Part shown: in pieces, positions 60,169 through 64,000 of the stretch
How positions within the stretch are numbered: the first letter of the stretch is position 1
How the letters are laid out: each line of letters starts with the position of its first letter
NCBI RefSeq assembly: GCF_020099395.1
Contig: NZ_CP083590.1
Span: 744,001 to 808,000 of the forward strand
Direction of reading: 5' to 3'
DNA length: 64,000 nt
DNA from: Streptomyces mobaraensis
Lineage (GTDB): Bacteria; Actinomycetota; Actinomycetes; Streptomycetales; Streptomycetaceae
The notes under the pieces: generated by a model
What the model saw: the letters and a program-made list of their open reading frames with translations, nothing else
What the model was told of the DNA's origin: nothing
The model's database searches: none
Made by a program: the position numbers and the translations under genes

Positions 60169-60868
60169 CGTCCGCGTACGGCCCGTCCGTCACAGGGGCC
60201 GCCGCCCGCAGGGCGTCGAGGTCGTGGACGACGACAACGCCGCGCTCGGCGGTGACCACCCGGGTGCCGATCTCGCCCAGGGCCGTGCTGACGGTGTTGC
60301 GGGACACCCCGAGGTACTGGGCGAGTTCGGTGCGGGTGACCGACAGGTGCGCCCCGTCGCCGGTCCGCTCGCCGTACGCCGCCTCGGCGAGGGCGAGCAG
60401 CGCGTGGGCGACCCGCTCCCGTGAACAGCAGCCCCCGCGGGCGCGGTCGGACTGCCGCAGCCGGGTGAGGGCGTGCCGGGTGAGGACCGGCGACAGGTCG
60501 TGCCGCTCGACGAAGGCCCGGAACCGCCGCCCCTCCACCACGACGACGGTGACGTCCCCTATGGCCGACACGGACGCCAGCCGCCGCTCGCTCTCCTCCA
60601 GCACCGCGGCCTCGCCCACCACGTCACCGGCACCCCGGAACGCCAACACCCGTATGGTGCCGTCGCGTTCCACCCGGGTCACCTTGACCACGCCCTCGAC
60701 CAGGGCGAGTACGTGCGTCCCCGTGTCGCCCTGGCGCAGCAGCGTCTCACCGGCCCGGTGCCGGCGCGTCCGCCCCTCGTCGAGCAGCCGCTTCCATAAC
60801 GGCTCGCCGGCCAGCCGGGTGAAGGTGACGCCCAGCGCCGGGTCGTGCCGCTCCCTCTTTCCGTCCAT
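60164..60868 (-). CDS. Crp/Fnr-family regulator with cyclic-nucleotide contact residues
   Basis: 234 aa from ATG 60868. N-terminal cNMP-binding barrel (RHRAGETLLRQGDTGTHVLALVEGVVKVTR). The phosphate-binding cassette reads VGEAAVLEESERRLASV; aligned with E. coli CRP it keeps the Glu (E86) and Arg (R96) that contact cAMP, while the next Ser is Leu. A hinge helix and a winged helix with LSVTRTELAQYLGVSRNTVSTALGEI follow. CCSRE has two adjacent Cys, but no Fnr iron-sulfur pattern. A TGTGA-type site lies just before it and another before the cyclase-like gene downstream, so it likely regulates both. Confidence 0.92.
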   Translation of the reverse strand: MDGKRERHDPALGVTFTRLAGEPLWKRLLDEGRTRRHRAGETLLRQGDTGTHVLALVEGVVKVTRVERDGTIRVLAFRGAGDVVGEAAVLEESERRLASVSAIGDVTVVVVEGRRFRAFVERHDLSPVLTRHALTRLRQSDRARGGCCSRERVAHALLALAEAAYGERTGDGAHLSVTRTELAQYLGVSRNTVSTALGEIGTRVVTAERGVVVVHDLDALRAAAPVTDGPYADA

Positions 60869-60882
60869 GAAGGGACTGTAGA

Positions 60883-60898
60883 TGTAACGGGCGTCACA
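60883..60898. promoter_or_regulatory. Crp-type palindrome before the Crp-like gene
   Basis: TGTAACGGGCGTCACA (60883-60898); its complement TGTGACGCCCGTTACA fits the Crp consensus TGTGA-N6-TCACA with one mismatch. It starts 15 bp before the start codon, so binding would block transcription initiation (autorepression, inferred). Confidence 0.75.
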
Positions 60899-60922
60899 GC
60901 GGCGCGAGATGAGGGAGCCCGA

Positions 60923-60969
60923 CCGCGAAGGCCCCCGGGGCGCACTGTCGTCCCGGGGGACCTTCGCGG
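60923..60969 (-). terminator. Strong hairpin after cobN
   Basis: CCGCGAAGG-CCCCCGGG (60923-60939) pairs with CCCGGGGG-A-CCTTCGCGG (60952-60969), interrupted by a single bulged A, with a 12-nt loop. It starts 10 bp after the cobN stop and separates it from the Crp-like gene. Confidence 0.85.
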
Positions 60970-60978
60970 ACGTCGGGA

Positions 60979-64000
<3,022 letters not shown>

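Overview
The window looks like chromosomal DNA from Streptomyces or a close actinomycete relative. Base composition is very GC-rich, third codon positions are almost all G or C, GTG starts are common, and many same-strand neighbours overlap by GTGA or ATGA. Genus-typical markers include egtABCD (ergothioneine), XRE/DUF6879 pairs, a MAB_1171c-type membrane protein, LAxTG-type surface anchoring and the nested intergenic palindrome at 12.13-12.32 kb. I found no rRNA, tRNA, CRISPR array or intact transposase.

Layout. 0-7.3 kb: end of a metal P-type ATPase, a lipoprotein/kinase/response-regulator operon, an AidB-like flavoprotein, a SnoaL-like protein and a DUF4239-like membrane protein. 7.7-12.1 kb: egtA-egtB-egtC-egtD, without egtE. 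12.3-15.9 kb: universal stress protein, an ABC ATPase with a frameshifted membrane partner, a degenerate 14-15 bp repeat tract and dodecin. 15.9-21.1 kb: an accessory segment with a GNAT enzyme, an XRE/DUF6879 module, a DUF6415-like/Nudix-like operon, a dapF fragment and a 3'-truncated DUF4180 gene around a gene-free scar. 21.1-26.3 kb: carboxylesterase/TetR divergon, serine hydrolase, a frameshifted XRE-cupin regulator and an FhuF-like protein.

26.3-34.1 kb is a six-gene operon on the minus strand behind a cobalamin riboswitch: a surface protein, EcfT, a fused EcfA-EcfA', EcfS, an alpha/alpha-toroid wall protein and a DUF4430 protein. The last two resemble the two domains of animal transcobalamin/intrinsic factor, here as separate proteins. 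A second cobalamin riboswitch precedes a NiCoT nickel/cobalt transporter (43.2-44.6 kb), and cobN lies at the right edge. Cobalt uptake, corrinoid capture and cobalt insertion therefore occur within about 38 kb.

34.5-55 kb: GH92 mannosidase, amino-acid permeases, an Fpg/Nei glycosylase, a CHMI isomerase, an ArsR-like regulator with a divergent hydrolase, a methyltransferase, a P450 behind four direct repeats, an XRE/HExxH/MAB_1171c triad, a secreted protease and a VWA-protein pair. 55.2-60.9 kb: a lipoprotein, then a compact module of a Crp-like regulator, a class III cyclase-like protein and a 720-aa P-loop protein. The last two share an NRGFLN...GGQH motif, and Crp-type palindromes flank the regulator gene. 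This is the strongest candidate for an undescribed system: a cyclic-nucleotide or amyloid-motif NTPase conflict module.

Two genes, possibly three, carry an extra C in a poly-C run. That suggests either uncorrected assembly errors or true homopolymer frameshifts.
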